Shown here one piece after another: positions 1-6,926 of a stretch of 20,766 bases of DNA (position 1 is its first letter; every line of letters starts with the position of its first letter). The translations under genes were made by a program, and so were the position numbers. A model generated the notes under the pieces. It did no database searches and was not told where the DNA came from. It worked only from the letters and a program-made list of their open reading frames with translations. The DNA comes from CAYOXD01 sp964407825. Its GTDB lineage: Bacteria; Desulfobacterota; Desulfobacteria; Desulfobacterales; JAFDDL01. The stretch covers positions 1 through 20,766 of the forward strand of contig CAYOXD010000052.1 of assembly GCA_964407825.1 (NCBI GenBank), in the 5' to 3' direction.

Positions 1-592
1 CGATATCTCCAAACGCCTGGGCCGTGGACTCGTCCTCGTCAACCTTCTGTTTCATTCTTTCCAGCATGGCAATGGTTCCGGAGGGATCGACGCCGGCCAG
101 CTGCCGATTGATCTTCTTCATCGAGTCGGCGGTCTTGGCCCGGGCCTTGAGTGTTACCAGCTCGTTCTCGAACGTCTTTATCTTGTGCTGGAGATCGTCC
201 ACCTGAGCCTGCAGCCGTTCGGCCATGTTCTTCTGGGTGGTGTAGTCGGCCAGAACGTTCTCGGCGTTTGCTTCGGCGGCTTTCTTTTTCTCGATCATCT
301 TCGTTGCCAGCTGTTCGGCCTGGGCCTTGTCGATCTCCCCTTTTTCGGCCGAGCTCAGGAGCGCCATGGCCTTTTTTTCGCATGCCTGCGCCTCGGCTTC
401 GTAGTCTTTTCTCTGACGTTCGAGGCGGATCACAAGGGCGCGCACTTCGCCCAGGCTCTTGATCGCCGCCTGCAGGTTGGTCTTCAGGTCCCGGATCCCC
501 TGTTCCGTCATGCGGATGGGGTCTTCCATTTTATCGACTGCGGCGTTCGCTTCGGCCTGCCCGATTTTGAAAAGTCGTTTCAGTATACCCAT
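1..592 (-). CDS. PspA/IM30 family membrane-remodelling protein (3' end outside window)
   Basis: The minus-strand frame reads from ATG at 592 to the window edge without a stop, giving about 197 residues of a family that usually has 220-230. The N-terminus MGILKRLFKIG begins the amphipathic helix typical of PspA/Vipp1/YjfJ proteins. It is followed by VDKMEDPIRMTEQGIRDLK, a family signature, and then by long charged, Ala/Glu/Lys-rich heptads that predict helical hairpin coiled coils. Family knowledge: these proteins polymerise on the inner face of the cytoplasmic membrane and stabilise or remodel it under envelope stress. A GGGAG ribosome site overlaps the stop of the preceding YjfI-like gene only 3 nt upstream, so translation is likely coupled. 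It is the last visible gene of the five-gene cassette. Within the family the context points to the YjfJ type; no PspF, PspB or PspC is visible. The family call is firm; the subtype is inference. Confidence 0.9.
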   Translation of the reverse strand, partial: MGILKRLFKIGQAEANAAVDKMEDPIRMTEQGIRDLKTNLQAAIKSLGEVRALVIRLERQRKDYEAEAQACEKKAMALLSSAEKGEIDKAQAEQLATKMIEKKKAAEANAENVLADYTTQKNMAERLQAQVDDLQHKIKTFENELVTLKARAKTADSMKKINRQLAGVDPSGTIAMLERMKQKVDEDESTAQAFGDI

Positions 593-595
593 CGG

Positions 596-1018
596 TTATC
601 TCCCTTGCAGTGTTTCAGAAAGGTTGCGATTGCTGAGGCGGACAAGCTCGTCGCCGTATTCCGCCAGTGCCAGCTCCAGGGCCTTGATGGACCCTTCCAG
701 CTCGTTACGATCCAGATTGGCGAGCTGCAGGGTGTCGCGCCAGAGAATCACGTCCTGATCCGGATCCAGCACGAACGCGCCATGAACCAGGTAGCGGTTC
801 ATCTTCAAAAGCTCGAAAAAACAGGCTTCGCGATCTCCGGGAACGGGCATGATCGGTTGTTCCATCACCAGGATCGGCGCTTCGCAATCGATTACCAGAT
901 GATGGATGCCGATATCCGGATTGTCCACCACCACCAGCTCCTCCTCTTGATTTTCCGAGGTGATCTCGATTCCCATGTCGAGAAGGAAGCTTTTTACCTT
1001 ATCAAAATTTGTCTGCAT
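596..1018 (-). CDS. Small YjfI (DUF2170)/CesT-YbjN-like protein paired with PspA
   Basis: A 140-residue acidic soluble protein with no signal peptide or membrane segment. The centre and C-terminus (FFELLKMNRYLVHGAFVLD, then VILWRDTLQLANLD, then a long amphipathic helix ending in LVRLSNRN) have the alternating helix-strand pattern and 'hydrophobic-GAF-LD' strand of the CesT/YbjN chaperone-like fold. Its size and position beside PspA match YjfI (DUF2170), a small partner found next to YjfJ-type PspA. An AGGAG site lies 8 nt before the ATG. Its stop is 3 nt from the pspA start. A role as chaperone or adaptor for PspA is inference from fold and neighbourhood. It could instead be a plain YbjN-domain protein; primary sequence alone does not separate the two. 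Confidence 0.65.
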   Translation of the reverse strand: MQTNFDKVKSFLLDMGIEITSENQEEELVVVDNPDIGIHHLVIDCEAPILVMEQPIMPVPGDREACFFELLKMNRYLVHGAFVLDPDQDVILWRDTLQLANLDRNELEGSIKALELALAEYGDELVRLSNRNLSETLQGR

Positions 1019-1048
1019 GGCGTTTTCTCCTGTTTGCGGTAACCTCGG

Positions 1049-1720
1049 TTACTTTTTGAAGACCTTCAGATCGGAGGGATCGATCGCGCAGCCCAGCATC
1101 ATCCGGATATACCCCCCATTGGGATCGTCCTCGCCGCCCAGCTCAAGGATCAGCAGTTCGGGATTGTCGGTTGGCTCGGCCGAGAGGTACTCGACAAGGG
1201 TGGCTGGCGAGACGTCCACACCCGGGCCCTTCGGCATCTCGGTGCAGCCGCCATACTGGGCGCCGAAGGGTTTCTGGCGGTAGCAGGTTTGTGCCGGCCG
1301 GCCCTGGCCGTCCGGAGCCTGATCGATGGTGATGATATCCGTAAATCGCAGCTCGTTGTACTGGTCGTGCCAGTCCGGGCCGGGTTCCTCGAAGAGCCAG
1401 AGCATTTGATCGGCGATCAGGTCCGCCCGGTTTCCGGCGGGAAATTCCGGAACTTCGAAATAGATTCTGAGATCGATCTGCCGATCGGCAATTTTAACCA
1501 TGAACCATACCTCGTCGGCACCTTCGAGCCATAGCAGGATCCATTCGGCGAGGTCGCTGAGCGCTTTGACGCGAAGGACCCGCTTGACCTCGTAGTTGAG
1601 TCCACCGGCTCCATCCAGTCCTTGCCGCACCGCTTCCACCAGGGCCTGGGCATCGCTCAGTACGACGATGCTTCCGGGTCGGACATCATCCCAGAAATCC
1701 GGGGTTAACAGTTCTGTCAT
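1049..1720 (-). CDS. YjfK/DUF2491-like conserved protein of the PspA cassette
   Basis: A 223-residue acidic cytoplasmic protein without signal peptide or membrane segments. The first half has a helix-rich start (VEAVRQGLDGAGG) and then paired beta strands (EWILLWLEGADEVWFMVKI). The second half contains a CYRQKPFGAQYGGCTEMP stretch with two cysteines and a C-terminus (YIRMMLGCAIDPSDLKVF) compatible with the end of DUF2491 proteins. E. coli YjfK is almost the same length and sits in the same kind of PspA-YjfI-DUF350 cluster; that is the main ground for the name. An AGGAGG site lies 10 nt upstream of the ATG. The gap to the next gene (YjfI-like) is 30 nt, so they are probably cotranscribed. Function unknown. 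The DUF2491 assignment is tentative and rests on context as much as on sequence. Confidence 0.5.
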   Translation of the reverse strand: MTELLTPDFWDDVRPGSIVVLSDAQALVEAVRQGLDGAGGLNYEVKRVLRVKALSDLAEWILLWLEGADEVWFMVKIADRQIDLRIYFEVPEFPAGNRADLIADQMLWLFEEPGPDWHDQYNELRFTDIITIDQAPDGQGRPAQTCYRQKPFGAQYGGCTEMPKGPGVDVSPATLVEYLSAEPTDNPELLILELGGEDDPNGGYIRMMLGCAIDPSDLKVFKK

Positions 1721-1838
1721 CTCGTCTTATCCTCCTTTTCAAAGGGCGGTGTTAAGCCTGAAGATAAAAAACGCATGCCGGACCGCGAAGCGGGGCCGGC
1801 GACGGCGCGGCTCCTGAGCGGCCGGGGACGGGACAGGC

Positions 1839-2573
1839 TCAGAAGTTTCGTCTGATATCCAGCATCCGTGAGGCGGCGTAAGCGATCAACCCCAGGAACA
1901 GCAAAGCGCCCATCGTGCTGGAGGGGCCCCAGCCACCGGCGGCGGAAGGCGGGATCCCGCCGTAATAGTACCCCTGGTTGTGCATGAGCAGGTTCATCAT
2001 CACGGCATCGCCCATGACGTTATAGAGCATCCAGCGGCCCATGGACGGACTGTAATAGCCGTATCCGCCGAGATCGGGCCGATATTTCACCGCATAGCGC
2101 GATCCGTTCGGGCCGGTGGTATAGCGGGGGATATACGTCGGTCGGCTGGCTGGCCGGGAGCTGAAGTGATTCTGGAACCTTCCCCGGTTCCGTGTTTTGA
2201 ATGCCCGCAGCGCCTCGCTTCTGGTCGAAAAGGCGGTTCCTCTGCTTCTCGCCCGCTCGAAAAGCGCCCTATCCGCTCGGCTCATTGCCGACCTGCCGGA
2301 GCCGAATCGGGAAGAATTTCCATATGCCGAATAGCCGCGCCTTGCTGAGGTCCTGAACCCGGCGGAGCGGTTTCCCCCTCCCCAGGAAGAACCTCTCGAA
2401 AAGAGGGTAGAGCCGCCCCGGGCGGGCAGGTGAAAACGGCTGGCGCCGCGAAAGGAGCGAAAACCGAGACGGAATCCCCGGGCGAAGCTTGGGGTGGGGG
2501 ACAGGGCCACACAAAGCAGCATCCCCAGCAGGAGGACGATTGCCTTGGCGAATTTTCCTGGTTTGACAAACAT
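1839..2573 (-). CDS. Ser/Arg/Gly-rich secreted or membrane-anchored protein of the PspA cassette
   Basis: A 244-residue, strongly basic protein. Residues 1-31 form a signal peptide (basic start, IVLLLGMLLCVAL core, likely cleavage after SFA). Residues about 32-150 are low-complexity and rich in Ser, Arg, Gly and Phe, with recurrent RGF, RSFRG, RGGS and SRF patterns and almost no acidic residues. A Tyr/Pro section (YIPRYTTGPNG, YYSPSMGRWML) follows, then a Met/Asn-rich stretch, and a hydrophobic segment near the C-terminus (MGALLFLGLIAYAA) that could be a membrane anchor. The AGGAG site overlaps the DUF350 stop, 6 nt before the ATG, so expression is coupled to the membrane protein. I recognise no family. 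The composition suggests binding to anionic partners such as lipid head groups, polysaccharide or nucleic acid; that is inference. Confidence 0.75.
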   Translation of the reverse strand: MFVKPGKFAKAIVLLLGMLLCVALSPTPSFARGFRLGFRSFRGASRFHLPARGGSTLFSRGSSWGGGNRSAGFRTSARRGYSAYGNSSRFGSGRSAMSRADRALFERARSRGTAFSTRSEALRAFKTRNRGRFQNHFSSRPASRPTYIPRYTTGPNGSRYAVKYRPDLGGYGYYSPSMGRWMLYNVMGDAVMMNLLMHNQGYYYGGIPPSAAGGWGPSSTMGALLFLGLIAYAASRMLDIRRNF

Positions 2574-2582
2574 GAGTAACTC

Positions 2583-3464
2583 CTAAAAGGCCAGCAGGAT
2601 GGCAATGGCGGAAAAGGTGGCGGCAACGACGGCCGCTGCACCCATGTTGCCATCCCTGGCGATTTCGTGATCCAGCGGCGAGGCGGGCAACAGTATTTTG
2701 TCGGCAGCAAATCGGCCCGCACAAAGCAGTACGGTTCCGAGGGAGGCATAGACCGCCACGGTAACCAGCTCGCTCAAGATATCCCCCGAGGCTCCGGCGA
2801 GGGCCAATCTGGCCACTGCGCCTTGGGCGACCAGGAAAAAACCGAAACAGATGCCCGCGGCGACGTTATCCGCCTCGATGACCGCCTGCACATCATAATG
2901 GGAAATCATCTGGAAGACCCGCCCGCCGATAACCAGTATGAGCTGACCCACCAGCCAATAGACCGCGATGTCCAGCACCATGAGCGGCACCGATTCACTT
3001 TCGCCTGTCAATATGCCGTTGATCATCAGGCCGGTGGCAAGAAAGCTGCCGAGGTAGACAAAAGCGGTGCCCGCATTGCGGTCTTCGATGATTTCTTTTT
3101 TATCGTTGAACCGGTAGAGCACGAACCGGTCGTTCACGAGGGTGCCGATCCGCATCAGTACGATGGCGATCAGCGACTCGATGAACATACCGAGCAGGGT
3201 GTCGGCGGGATCTGCGCCGAGCCCGGAAAGCGTTCCCACCAGGGCGAGGGCCAGCCCGACGATATAGCCGGCAAAGTAAATCCCGAAGGCGGGGTTGTCG
3301 CGGGTGGTGAGTTCCTCGTCGAAATGGAAGGGCTCCCCACTGGCGCGGGTGTAGCGCAGGGTTTTTCTGAACAGCAGGACCCCCAGCAAAAGCAGGAGAA
3401 ACAGGATGCCGAAGTAGGGCATCCTGGAAAGAAAATGCGCAAATGGTTGTTGCAGTGTCTGCAT
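2583..3464 (-). CDS. Tandem DUF350 (YjfL-like) integral membrane protein
   Basis: A 293-residue protein with about eight hydrophobic segments and the internal duplication expected of two fused DUF350 units. Each unit has a 'DN-x-A-x-G' turn before a helix (RDNPAFGIYFAGY; EADNVAAGICFGF) and a 'D-x-N-x-G-x-A' turn before its last helix (EDRNAGTAFVYLG; RDGNMGAAAVVAA). E. coli YjfL is a single unit of about 130 residues. The frame stays open up to a GTG at 3605, but the ATG at 3464 was chosen: it has GGAG 7 nt upstream, and the upstream extension (Cys/Arg-rich, RRCCCRARP) does not look like this family. It is the first gene of the cassette and its stop overlaps the ribosome site of the secreted protein. 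DUF350 proteins commonly accompany PspA; their biochemical role is unknown. Confidence 0.85.
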   Translation of the reverse strand: MQTLQQPFAHFLSRMPYFGILFLLLLLGVLLFRKTLRYTRASGEPFHFDEELTTRDNPAFGIYFAGYIVGLALALVGTLSGLGADPADTLLGMFIESLIAIVLMRIGTLVNDRFVLYRFNDKKEIIEDRNAGTAFVYLGSFLATGLMINGILTGESESVPLMVLDIAVYWLVGQLILVIGGRVFQMISHYDVQAVIEADNVAAGICFGFFLVAQGAVARLALAGASGDILSELVTVAVYASLGTVLLCAGRFAADKILLPASPLDHEIARDGNMGAAAVVAATFSAIAILLAF

Positions 3465-3924
3465 GTCGGACTCCGTTGGTTGCCGATCGTCCGCCCATGG
3501 GCGCGCTCGGCAACAACAACGGCGCTGGATGAAAACGGGCAAATCGTTATTGCCTGCCGCAAAGGCAGACGTGTCTGTCGTAAACGGGGCGTTCCTCGCC
3601 CCCACCGCAGCAGAGTAACATTTCCCGTGCCAAGGGCCGCAGCCGATCGTATTTACATTTCATATTTAATAAATATCAATCGGTTGCAATGAGCGCGACG
3701 TTTTTGGAAAACCCCGCGGAAGCGGCCGGCTGGGTAATATGTCTCCAGATTTCGCTGGTGGCCTGTATAGAAACTACACACGGGGGAGACCGCCTCTGTC
3801 TCGACACGAATCAGGTCCTCGGATCTTTTCTTGAATCTCTCCAAGGAAATGCGCGCTGCTGTTGCCAAGGGTTTCGATTTATGAAATAATCAAATTTTTT
3901 GCATTTACCAAAAAGGAGATACCG
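3465..3924. other. Divergent intergenic region between the PspA cassette and ppiC
   Basis: This 460-nt stretch separates two divergent operons. No convincing gene was seen. The AT-rich block around 3650-3690 is the most promoter-like part for the leftward cassette, which would give a 5' leader near 200 nt. Within that leader, 3586-3602 forms a 6-bp GC hairpin with a 5-nt loop, and 3554-3568 a 5-bp hairpin. A TTGGCAC on the minus strand at 3633-3627 resembles a sigma54 -24 box, but the -12 side (ATGTT) lacks the GC, so it is not called. The right edge carries the ppiC promoter listed separately. Confidence 0.5.
3862..3890 (+). promoter_or_regulatory. Sigma70-type promoter of ppiC
   Basis: TTGCCA (3862-3867, 5 of 6 to consensus) and AATAAT (3885-3890, 5 of 6) are separated by exactly 17 nt. 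Transcription would start near 3897, giving a leader of about 28 nt that contains a strong AAGGAG before the ATG at 3925. Confidence 0.6.
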
Positions 3925-4206
3925 ATGAGTAAAGCAAGAGCCCGTCACATTTTAGTGCAGACCGAACAGGCGTGTAACGATTTAAAGGCCGAGATTGAGG
4001 CCGGTGCCGATTTTGCGGCTGTCGCAAAGCAGCATTCCAAATGTCCTTCGGGACAGCGGGGGGGAGATCTCGGGGAATTCGGGCCGGGGCAGATGGTCAA
4101 GGAATTCGATACGGTGGTTTTCAGTGCCGATGTCGGCAAGGTGGTCGGTCCGGTCAAAACCCAGTTCGGGTATCATCTGATCGAGGTGACCAGCCGGACC
4201 GATTAG
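3925..4206 (+). CDS. ppiC: Parvulin-type peptidyl-prolyl cis-trans isomerase, PpiC-like
   Basis: A 93-residue single-domain parvulin, the same length as E. coli PpiC. Family motifs are in order: ARARHILVQTE at the start, ADFAAVAKQHSKCPSGQRGGDLGEFGPGQMVKEFD in the middle (shown by its parts SKCPSG, GGDLG and MVKEFD), and the closing VKTQFGYHLIEV strand. There is no signal peptide, so it acts in the cytoplasm, catalysing cis-trans isomerisation of peptidyl-prolyl bonds during folding. ATG 3925 was chosen over an upstream TTG at 3862 because AAGGAG lies 7 nt before it and the product then matches the family exactly. The HAD phosphatase gene begins 17 nt after the stop, so both are probably one transcript. 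Confidence is high. Confidence 0.92.
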   Translation: MSKARARHILVQTEQACNDLKAEIEAGADFAAVAKQHSKCPSGQRGGDLGEFGPGQMVKEFDTVVFSADVGKVVGPVKTQFGYHLIEVTSRTD

Positions 4207-4223
4207 ACCGGCGACGGAGGGAT

Positions 4224-4886
4224 ATGAAATTCAAGGCCACCCTTTGGGATCTGGACGGCACCCTGGTGGATTCCTTAGAGGATATCGCCGCGGCCATGAA
4301 CCATGTGCTCAACCGGTTGGGGCTGCCGGTTCATGATCTGGATGCCTACCGGGGATTTCTAGGGGAAGGGCTGGAGGTGCTGGTCTGCCGGGCGCTGCCC
4401 GAATCCCGCCGGGACGAGGAAACCCGGCGCCAGGCAGCCGCGGACCTGCGGAAAATTTACGGCGGCAATCTGCTCAACAGAACGAAGCCCTATGAGGGCA
4501 TTGACGGGGTGCTGCGGGAAATCAGCACGCGGGGGGCCTCGCTTTCCGTGCTTTCCAACAAACCCGATGCGCCCACCCGGGAAATTGTTTCCGCCTGTTT
4601 TCCGGATCATCCGTTCCTGAAAGTCGCGGGCGCCAGAGCGGACGTTCCCAAAAAGCCGGATCCAACCGCCGCTCTGGCCATTGCCCGGGAGCTGGGCGTC
4701 TCGCCCGAAACCTTCATCTATTTCGGGGACACGGCCATTGACATGCAAACGGCCACCTCCGCAGGCATGTTCCCCGTGGGGGTCCTCTGGGGTTTTCGCG
4801 GTCCGGACGAACTCCTGGCAGCCGGTGCCAGAATACTGGTCAATACCCCTGGCGATCTGCTGGCATGGCTGGAGGGCTTATTTTAG
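4224..4886 (+). CDS. HAD-family phosphoglycolate phosphatase-like hydrolase
   Basis: A 220-residue enzyme of HAD subfamily I with a small alpha-helical cap. The motifs are complete: motif I WDLDGTLVDS (nucleophile and general acid Asp, residues about 8-14), motif II in LSVLSNK (Ser), motif III Lys in PKKPDP, and motif IV YFGDTAIDMQTA (metal-binding Asp residues). This matches Gph/PGP, which removes phosphate from 2-phosphoglycolate produced by oxidative damage repair or RuBisCO side reactions; other small phosphate esters remain possible. ATG 4224 has GGAGG only 3 nt upstream, a short spacing, but it is the first Met before motif I. It is cotranscribed with ppiC. No terminator directly follows; the first good one lies at 5311-5342, beyond the antisense ABM gene. 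Confidence 0.88.
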   Translation: MKFKATLWDLDGTLVDSLEDIAAAMNHVLNRLGLPVHDLDAYRGFLGEGLEVLVCRALPESRRDEETRRQAAADLRKIYGGNLLNRTKPYEGIDGVLREISTRGASLSVLSNKPDAPTREIVSACFPDHPFLKVAGARADVPKKPDPTAALAIARELGVSPETFIYFGDTAIDMQTATSAGMFPVGVLWGFRGPDELLAAGARILVNTPGDLLAWLEGLF

Positions 4887-4904
4887 AAGGGCCATCCAGC
4901 AGAA

Positions 4905-5207
4905 TCAGGACGTCTCGGCGAAACCATAGTGGAAGATGTCATAAAGGGTCTTTCCCCCCAGAAGTCCATCGATTTGCTCCTGAACCTCAGCCCGTTTCTT
5001 GCTCTTGAGCCAATGCTCCCAGTCATTCGGGGACTGCCAGGTGCTGATGACCAGGAATTCCTCAGGGTCGTTCAGGTTTCGAAGGGTTTCGCCCATGATG
5101 TAGCCGTCTTGCTCAGTCGCCAGCTGCCGCATTTTCCTGAACAGCGGTATCATCTTTCTGGCTTTGTCTTCGGGGACCCTTCTTCGAATAAGAATTCTTA
5201 CGGCCAT
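4905..5207 (-). CDS. Antibiotic biosynthesis monooxygenase (ABM) domain protein
   Basis: A 100-residue single-domain protein of the dimeric alpha/beta-barrel (ferredoxin-like) ABM superfamily. Diagnostic parts are the first strand AVRILIRRRV, the helix AFx-like KMIPLFRKMRQLA followed by DGYIMGETL, the EEFLVISTWQSPNDWEHWL core and the helix SKKRAEVQEQID. Members include heme-degrading IsdG-like enzymes, quinol monooxygenases and proteins with no known substrate; no residue here fixes the substrate. AAGGAGG 7 nt before the ATG is a strong ribosome site, and a promoter is visible upstream. It is monocistronic and convergent with the gph gene, 18 nt apart. Confidence 0.85.
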   Translation of the reverse strand: MAVRILIRRRVPEDKARKMIPLFRKMRQLATEQDGYIMGETLRNLNDPEEFLVISTWQSPNDWEHWLKSKKRAEVQEQIDGLLGGKTLYDIFHYGFAETS

Positions 5208-5282
5208 TTGTTTCCTCCTTGGCGCAGGGTGTGTTTCAAACCTCGGGGATTCAGCATAAAGGAAATCGCCAGCATCTATTTC

Positions 5283-5311
5283 ATCATAATATAGGGGGCT
5301 AGTCCGGTCAA
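5283..5311 (-). promoter_or_regulatory. Sigma70-type promoter of the ABM gene
   Basis: On the minus strand TTGACC (5311-5306, 5 of 6) and TATGAT (5288-5283, 5 of 6) are separated by 17 nt. The start site would be near 5276, with a leader of about 70 nt. The -35 box abuts the stem of the plus-strand terminator at 5311-5342. Confidence 0.6.
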
Positions 5312-5342
5312 CCTCCGTCTTGACGGGGGTTTATTTATTTCT
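5311..5342 (+). terminator. Rho-independent terminator for the plus strand
   Basis: An 8-bp stem, ACCTCCGT/ACGGGGGT (one T-G pair), closes a CTTG tetraloop (5319-5322) and is followed by TTATTTATTTCT. There is no T-tract on the other strand. It most likely ends the ppiC-gph transcript, which would then carry a long 3' region antisense to the whole ABM gene. Confidence 0.55.
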
Positions 5343-5497
5343 TATTTATCGGCTACCTGGCATAAATGAGGCCTGGCAGGGAGGTTGATATTCCGAGGAT
5401 TAAATTTTTCGCGGAACGCCGATAGCAAGCAAATGGGCCATTTGTGGATGGCACTAGTCAAAGTGAGGTCCGCGGCATCCGGTCTCGCCGGCCCTAG

Positions 5498-5893
5498 TCA
5501 GGGATTGGCCTGGGCAGGGCGATCCCGTGATCTGCCAGGCAGCAGCGGGATGTCGCAAAGCGCGAGATGGTCCCACAGTTCCTGCTCTTTCAGGGCGGGA
5601 TCGGCCCCGAAGTACCAGACCTCGATCCGCGTGGCAATCGGTGAGGTGGGGATAAGAATTACCCGCCAGCTATCCCAGTCTTTCTCCGCCAGGAGCACCA
5701 CCTGACCGGGCTCAGGGATCAACCGGTGAATTTGAAAGCCGCCGGCCTCCAACCACTGTTCCAGCACTTGGGTCATATCATCCGTGGGCAGGCGATAGAC
5801 CCTTTCCGATTCAGCTGCGAGGCATACGCCGGTGCCGGCCATAACCATCAGGGCCAGCATCCCCCCCCAAAAAAAACGCGCCATTTGTTTCAT
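5498..5893 (-). CDS. Small secreted protein coupled to a PP2C phosphatase
   Basis: A 131-residue protein with an N-terminal signal peptide (MKQMARFFWGGMLALMVMAG, probable cleavage after VCLA). The mature part of about 105 residues has strands such as VYRLP, HRLIPEPGQVVLLAEKDWD and WRVILIPTS, and ends in a Pro/Arg-rich tail. I recognise no family. The ATG overlaps the stop of the PP2C gene in an ATGA, so it is translated from the same message. The coding strand has a run of eight T followed by eight G (5876-5861) inside the signal peptide, a possible slippage site. Role unknown; a periplasmic location is inferred from the signal peptide. Confidence 0.7.
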   Translation of the reverse strand: MKQMARFFWGGMLALMVMAGTGVCLAAESERVYRLPTDDMTQVLEQWLEAGGFQIHRLIPEPGQVVLLAEKDWDSWRVILIPTSPIATRIEVWYFGADPALKEQELWDHLALCDIPLLPGRSRDRPAQANP

Positions 5894-6630
5894 GTAACCT
5901 CGATCAGTACCACGGTGATGTTGTCCTTTCCCCCGCCGGCCTTGGCCAGTTCGATCAGTTCATCGGTCTTCTTGGCCAAGTCCGCGTCCTTCTGCAGAAT
6001 GCCCTGAATGGCGGCATCTGCCACCAGATCGGTGAGTCCGTCGGAACAGAGCAGAAACAGATCGCCAGGGGCCATATCGTCCTGGATCAGGTCAGGGGCG
6101 GGGACCGCCTCCAGGCCCACCGCCCGCAGGATCACGTTGCGCAGGGGGTGCCTTGCGGCCTCGGCTGGCGTGATAAGCCCGTTGTTTACCTGTTCCTGTA
6201 CGAGGGAGTGGTCCTGGGTGAGTTGCTTGAGATTTCCGTTCGTCAACCGATAGGTTCGGCTGTCTCCCATGTGACCGAGAACGAACCGGTCCTTCGAAAC
6301 CGCCATGAGCTCCGCTGTACAGCCCATCCCCCCATGGGCCGGTACCTCCTGTGTATGCGTGATGATCCTCTCGTTTGCCGACCCGAAGGTGCGCTGCACC
6401 CGTTCGGCCAGATCCAAGTCAAGCGAAGATCCGGCACCGGAGAAAAGCTCGAGGGCGGTTTCCATGAAAATCTGGCTGGCCAGTTCGCCGGCTGCCGCCC
6501 CTCCCATACCGTCGGCCACGAGGAAGAACCCATGCTCGGGTTTTGCCAGGAAGACATCCTCGTTATTGGTTCGGACGAGCCCCTGGTCGGTTTTTCCGAA
6601 TGAAACAATTTGATGCATCGCAGCTCCCAT
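5890..6630 (-). CDS. PP2C-family serine/threonine protein phosphatase
   Basis: A 246-residue metal-dependent phosphatase with the full set of bacterial PP2C motifs: GKTDQGLVRTNNEDVF (start of domain, metal/phosphate site), FFLVADGMGG (metal-binding Asp40), GCTAELM, LGHMGDSRTYRL, LTQDHSLVQEQVNNGLIT, LFLLCSDGLTDLV and GGGKDNITVVL at the C-terminus. It removes phosphate from Ser/Thr residues in the cytoplasm; no transmembrane segment or PASTA/FHA partner is present. The start may be Met1 (6630, GGGAGG 10 nt upstream) or Met5 (6618, GGAG 5 nt upstream). No Hanks-type kinase is adjacent. The downstream secreted-protein gene overlaps by 4 nt. Confidence 0.93.
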   Translation of the reverse strand: MGAAMHQIVSFGKTDQGLVRTNNEDVFLAKPEHGFFLVADGMGGAAAGELASQIFMETALELFSGAGSSLDLDLAERVQRTFGSANERIITHTQEVPAHGGMGCTAELMAVSKDRFVLGHMGDSRTYRLTNGNLKQLTQDHSLVQEQVNNGLITPAEAARHPLRNVILRAVGLEAVPAPDLIQDDMAPGDLFLLCSDGLTDLVADAAIQGILQKDADLAKKTDELIELAKAGGGKDNITVVLIEVT

Positions 6631-6926
6631 CGTCTTTCATCCTCCCTTTTTATCGGGAATACGAGATAAAGACAATCCATTTCCCCCACCGTTCTCCAGC
6701 TTTACACGCTGGAAAAAATGTTGACAGGCGTCTGTCCACCCATTGGCCACCATAAGCATAAGTATTTTATAATACAGCGGAATTAATCTTGTTGGAATTG
6801 GTATGGTTTTTGAGGAACCTTAAGGCAAAAGGGAGCCGGGGCCGGTCCTTCCTAGCAGGTGACCGCCCCATTGGCATCACCGGGAAGTTCGCGTGGCATC
6901 AGATGGACATACAGGAGAAGGCAGCC
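6631..6926. other. Divergent intergenic region between PP2C and Usp genes
   Basis: No gene is supported here. The open frame running from 6789 into the Usp gene codes for an extension with no Usp similarity and was not included. A perfect TATAAT lies at 6768-6773 within a short inverted repeat (GTATT..AATAC); the best upstream -35 is TTGGCC with a long 19-nt spacer, so a rightward promoter is possible but weak. A 6-bp hairpin (stem around CCAGC/GCTGG, 6695-6713) has no following T-tract on either strand. Confidence 0.4.

Noticed and set aside
3465..3605. GTG-started N-terminal extension of the DUF350 protein
   Set aside because: Cys/Arg-rich, unlike the family, while ATG 3464 has GGAG at proper spacing.
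3617..3633. Sigma54-like site (TTGGCAC) upstream of the PspA cassette
   Set aside because: The -24 part is good, but the -12 part reads ATGTT and lacks the essential GC. No PspF-type activator is visible.
2667..3692. 341-codon plus-strand open frame
   Set aside because: Antisense to the DUF350 gene; its Asp/His/Gln-rich product has no domain and no ribosome site.
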